A stretch of DNA of 7,681 nucleotides, taken from assembly GCA_003484235.1 (NCBI GenBank), contig DNDP01000072.1:578-8258 (forward strand), in the 5' to 3' direction. This document shows positions 6,411 through 7,681 of this stretch, in pieces. Below the pieces are notes generated by a model. It saw nothing but the letters and a program-made list of their open reading frames with translations. It did not search any database and was not told the origin of the DNA. How positions within the stretch are numbered: position 1 is the first letter of the stretch; each line of letters opens with the position of its first letter. The position numbers and the translations under genes are program-made. The DNA is from Verrucomicrobiales bacterium (GTDB lineage Bacteria; Verrucomicrobiota; Verrucomicrobiia; Limisphaerales; RI-55).

Positions 6411-7115
6411 ATGAGCGCCGACCTTTCCTTTCGACGCGAACTCCGCGAACTGCAGCGGGCGCATCCGCTTTTCCAGCGGGTCCATCCGTTTTGGCGCGAT
6501 TGTTTTCGCGGTCGTCTCGAAATCGCCGACGTCCAACGGTGGGCCGTCGATGTCTATCCGGTCGTGCGGGACTTTGCGCGGCTCTACGTGCAGGTGGCGG
6601 CCAAGTGCGAATCCGAACGCATGCTGACCTTTCTGGCGGAAACCATCTTCGAGGAGACGGGCAGCGGGGTGGAGGCGGAGTCGCATCCCACGCTCTTTCG
6701 CGGATTTCTCCACGCCCTGGGTGTGAAGGGGGTGTCGATTTCTGCGGTGTCGGCGACCGTAGCCGGCCGGGAGTTTTTTGACTTCGCATGGAAGCTGGCG
6801 CGCGAGGGTTCGTTCCTCGAAGGGCTGGCGCTCGTGGGCCTGGCCATCGAACGGCCGCTGCCCCAGTTTTTCCAGATGATCGCCCAGGCGTTTAAGCGGC
6901 ACCACGACCTGGACGAGCAGGCGGTCCGGTTCTTTGCCGTCCATACCGTCGCGGACGTGAAGCATTCGCAGGTGGCCAGCCGGATTGTCGGTGAACTTGC
7001 GCAGACACCCGCCCAACAGGAACGGGTGCGGCAGATTCTCACCCGGGTATGGGATCTCCAGCGGCGGCAGTTGGATGAGCTGCACGCCAGTGTTGGAGTG
7101 GAGCGGGCCGCCTGA
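6411..7115 (+). CDS. Heme-oxygenase-fold metal-dependent oxidase (CADD/UndA/PqqC-like)
   Basis: This 234-residue, all-helical protein fits the iron-containing redox enzyme group (heme-oxygenase-like diiron oxidase/oxygenase superfamily), whose members use non-heme iron and oxygen. Likely metal ligands: Glu81 or Glu82 in IFEETGSG, His92 in ESHPTLF, Glu147 in AIERPLPQFF, and HTVADVKH with His178, Asp182 and His185. This H-x3-D-x2-H spacing is the C-terminal ligand set I recall for Chlamydia CADD, and Glu147 precedes it by 31 residues, close to CADD. Known relatives do very different chemistry: UndA makes 1-alkenes from fatty acids, CADD makes p-aminobenzoate, PqqC finishes PQQ without metal. 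The gene follows the ketosynthase by 6 bp, so they are almost surely co-transcribed. That favours an acyl-chain-derived substrate, but this is inference. It has no signal peptide or membrane span, so it is probably cytoplasmic. Confidence 0.82.
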   Translation: MSADLSFRRELRELQRAHPLFQRVHPFWRDCFRGRLEIADVQRWAVDVYPVVRDFARLYVQVAAKCESERMLTFLAETIFEETGSGVEAESHPTLFRGFLHALGVKGVSISAVSATVAGREFFDFAWKLAREGSFLEGLALVGLAIERPLPQFFQMIAQAFKRHHDLDEQAVRFFAVHTVADVKHSQVASRIVGELAQTPAQQERVRQILTRVWDLQRRQLDELHASVGVERAA

Positions 7116-7134
7116 CCGGCAATTGGCGGGCGGC
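7107..7134. terminator. GC-rich hairpin between convergent HDO and carB genes
   Basis: GCCGCC (7107-7112) is the exact reverse complement of GGCGGC (7129-7134); the stem can extend inward by a G-U and a G-C pair on the + strand transcript, leaving a loop of about 12 bases. The structure spans the 18-bp gap and both stop codons, a typical place for a bidirectional transcription end. There is no T-run on either side, so it is a weak terminator call. Confidence 0.3.
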
Positions 7135-7681
7135 TAGCTCCCAGCGGCAGCCAGTTCCTCCTCGAAATCCACGATCTCCTTGATCTGGGTGAGGAACCAG
7201 CGGTCGATCTTCGTCAGCGCGTAGATCTCCTCGACCGTGAGTCCGGCGCGCAGGGCGTGGCGCAGGTAGAAGATGCGCTCGGCATTGGGCACGGAAAGCT
7301 TGCGGGTGATGACGTCCCGGGGAAGCACGTCACGGTCGCCATACAGCTCGGTGCCGACCCGCCAGGGCTTGCCGTCGCCACCCAGGCCGCTGCGACCAAT
7401 CTCCATCGAACGGAGGCACTTCTGCAGGCTCTCCTTGAACGTCCGCCCGATCGACATCGCCTCGCCGACTGATTTCATCTGCGTGTTCAGTGTGGGGTCG
7501 GCCTGTGGAAACTTCTCGAAGGCGAACCGCGGGATCTTCACCACCACGTAGTCGATCGTCGGCTCGAAGCTGGCGGGCGTCTCGCGGGTGATGTCATTGC
7601 GGATCTCATCGAGCAGGTAACCCACGGCCAGCTTCGCGGCTATCTTGGCGATCGGGAACCCGGTCGCCTTCGACGCCAGCG
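7134..7681 (-). CDS. carB: Carbamoyl-phosphate synthase large subunit, N-terminal-half type (partial at window edge)
   Basis: The 181 visible residues are the end of the first ATP-grasp (carboxyphosphate) domain and part of the following oligomerisation domain of CarB, which makes carbamoyl phosphate for arginine and pyrimidine synthesis. Diagnostic blocks: ASKATGFPIAKIAAKLAVGY, then TPASFEPTIDYVVVKIPRFA, then TQMKSVGEAMSIGRTFKESL, then LTKIDRWFLTQIKEIV. The 5' part lies beyond base 7681. The gene stops with TAG at 7134-7136 right after FEEELAAAGS, roughly where E. coli CarB is near residue 480 of about 1070. The second ATP-grasp half and the allosteric domain are absent, and neither the DNA after the stop nor the rest of the window encodes them. 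Some organisms, such as Aquifex and Methanocaldococcus, split CarB in two genes, but as I recall that split comes later, after the whole oligomerisation domain. A GTG at 7625 is an internal valine, not the start. Confidence 0.92.
   Translation of the reverse strand, partial: LASKATGFPIAKIAAKLAVGYLLDEIRNDITRETPASFEPTIDYVVVKIPRFAFEKFPQADPTLNTQMKSVGEAMSIGRTFKESLQKCLRSMEIGRSGLGGDGKPWRVGTELYGDRDVLPRDVITRKLSVPNAERIFYLRHALRAGLTVEEIYALTKIDRWFLTQIKEIVDFEEELAAAGS

Noticed and set aside
6039..7085. A 348-codon open frame on the - strand across the ketosynthase end and the HDO gene.
   Set aside because: It is antisense to two recognisable enzymes and crosses their boundary; its translation shows no family motif.
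4264..7115. Whether the acyltransferase-ketosynthase-HDO genes form an aryl polyene cluster.
   Set aside because: Aryl polyene clusters carry many more genes (ACPs, dehydratases, ketoreductase, ammonia-lyase-like or thioesterase genes). None is present, and opposite-strand housekeeping genes bound the trio.
1..7681. Mobile element, CRISPR array, tRNA or prophage signals.
   Set aside because: I saw no transposase or integrase motifs, no regularly spaced direct repeats, no terminal inverted repeats and no tRNA-like cloverleaf sequence.

Overview
This is a GC-rich bacterial window, almost fully coding, with eight complete genes and a partial gene at each edge. The host looks Gram-negative: there is an exported protein with a secretin-like (STN-type) domain and an acyltransferase of the LpxL/LpxM family. 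The gene set and style (an ECF sigma factor beside an STN-like exported protein, GTG starts, few Shine-Dalgarno sites) would suit a Verrucomicrobiota/Opitutae-type genome. That placement is an impression, not something the sequence proves. No stretch longer than about 180 bases lacks a gene, and I see no tRNA, rRNA, CRISPR array, insertion sequence or prophage signal.

Layout. (1) Bases 1-339 (+) encode the C-terminal end of an ABC transporter permease. It converges on an NAD(P)H-dependent FMN reductase-like flavoprotein (369-962, -). (2) Divergent from the flavoprotein is a three-gene + block: an exported STN-domain protein with a Gly/Met-rich tail (1074-1928), an ECF-type sigma factor (1958-2608), and a small single-span membrane protein overlapping the sigma gene by 17 bp (2592-2993). 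The last is a plausible anti-sigma or sigma-linked partner. (3) recF (3002-4081, -) converges on this block, with a small terminator-like hairpin at the junction. (4) A 182-bp divergent intergenic region with a perfect 7-bp inverted repeat separates recF from a compact three-gene + operon: an LpxL-like acyltransferase (4264-5160), a FabF-like ketosynthase with an intact Cys-His-His triad (5157-6404, ATGA overlap), and a heme-oxygenase-fold, metal-dependent oxidase-like protein related to CADD/UndA/PqqC (6411-7115). (5) carB (7134-7681, -, cut by the window edge) converges on this operon. It ends unusually early, inside the oligomerisation domain.

The most interesting unit is the acyltransferase-ketosynthase-HDO operon. 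It is bounded on both sides by opposite-strand housekeeping genes, so these three genes are probably the whole transcription unit. An acyl-chain-building enzyme, a putative non-heme iron oxygenase and an acyl-transfer enzyme together suggest an unassigned lipid or fatty-acid-derived pathway. It has no carrier protein of its own in this window and presumably borrows the host's fatty-acid ACP. The second point of interest is the carB gene, which appears to encode only the N-terminal half of the carbamoyl-phosphate synthase large subunit.
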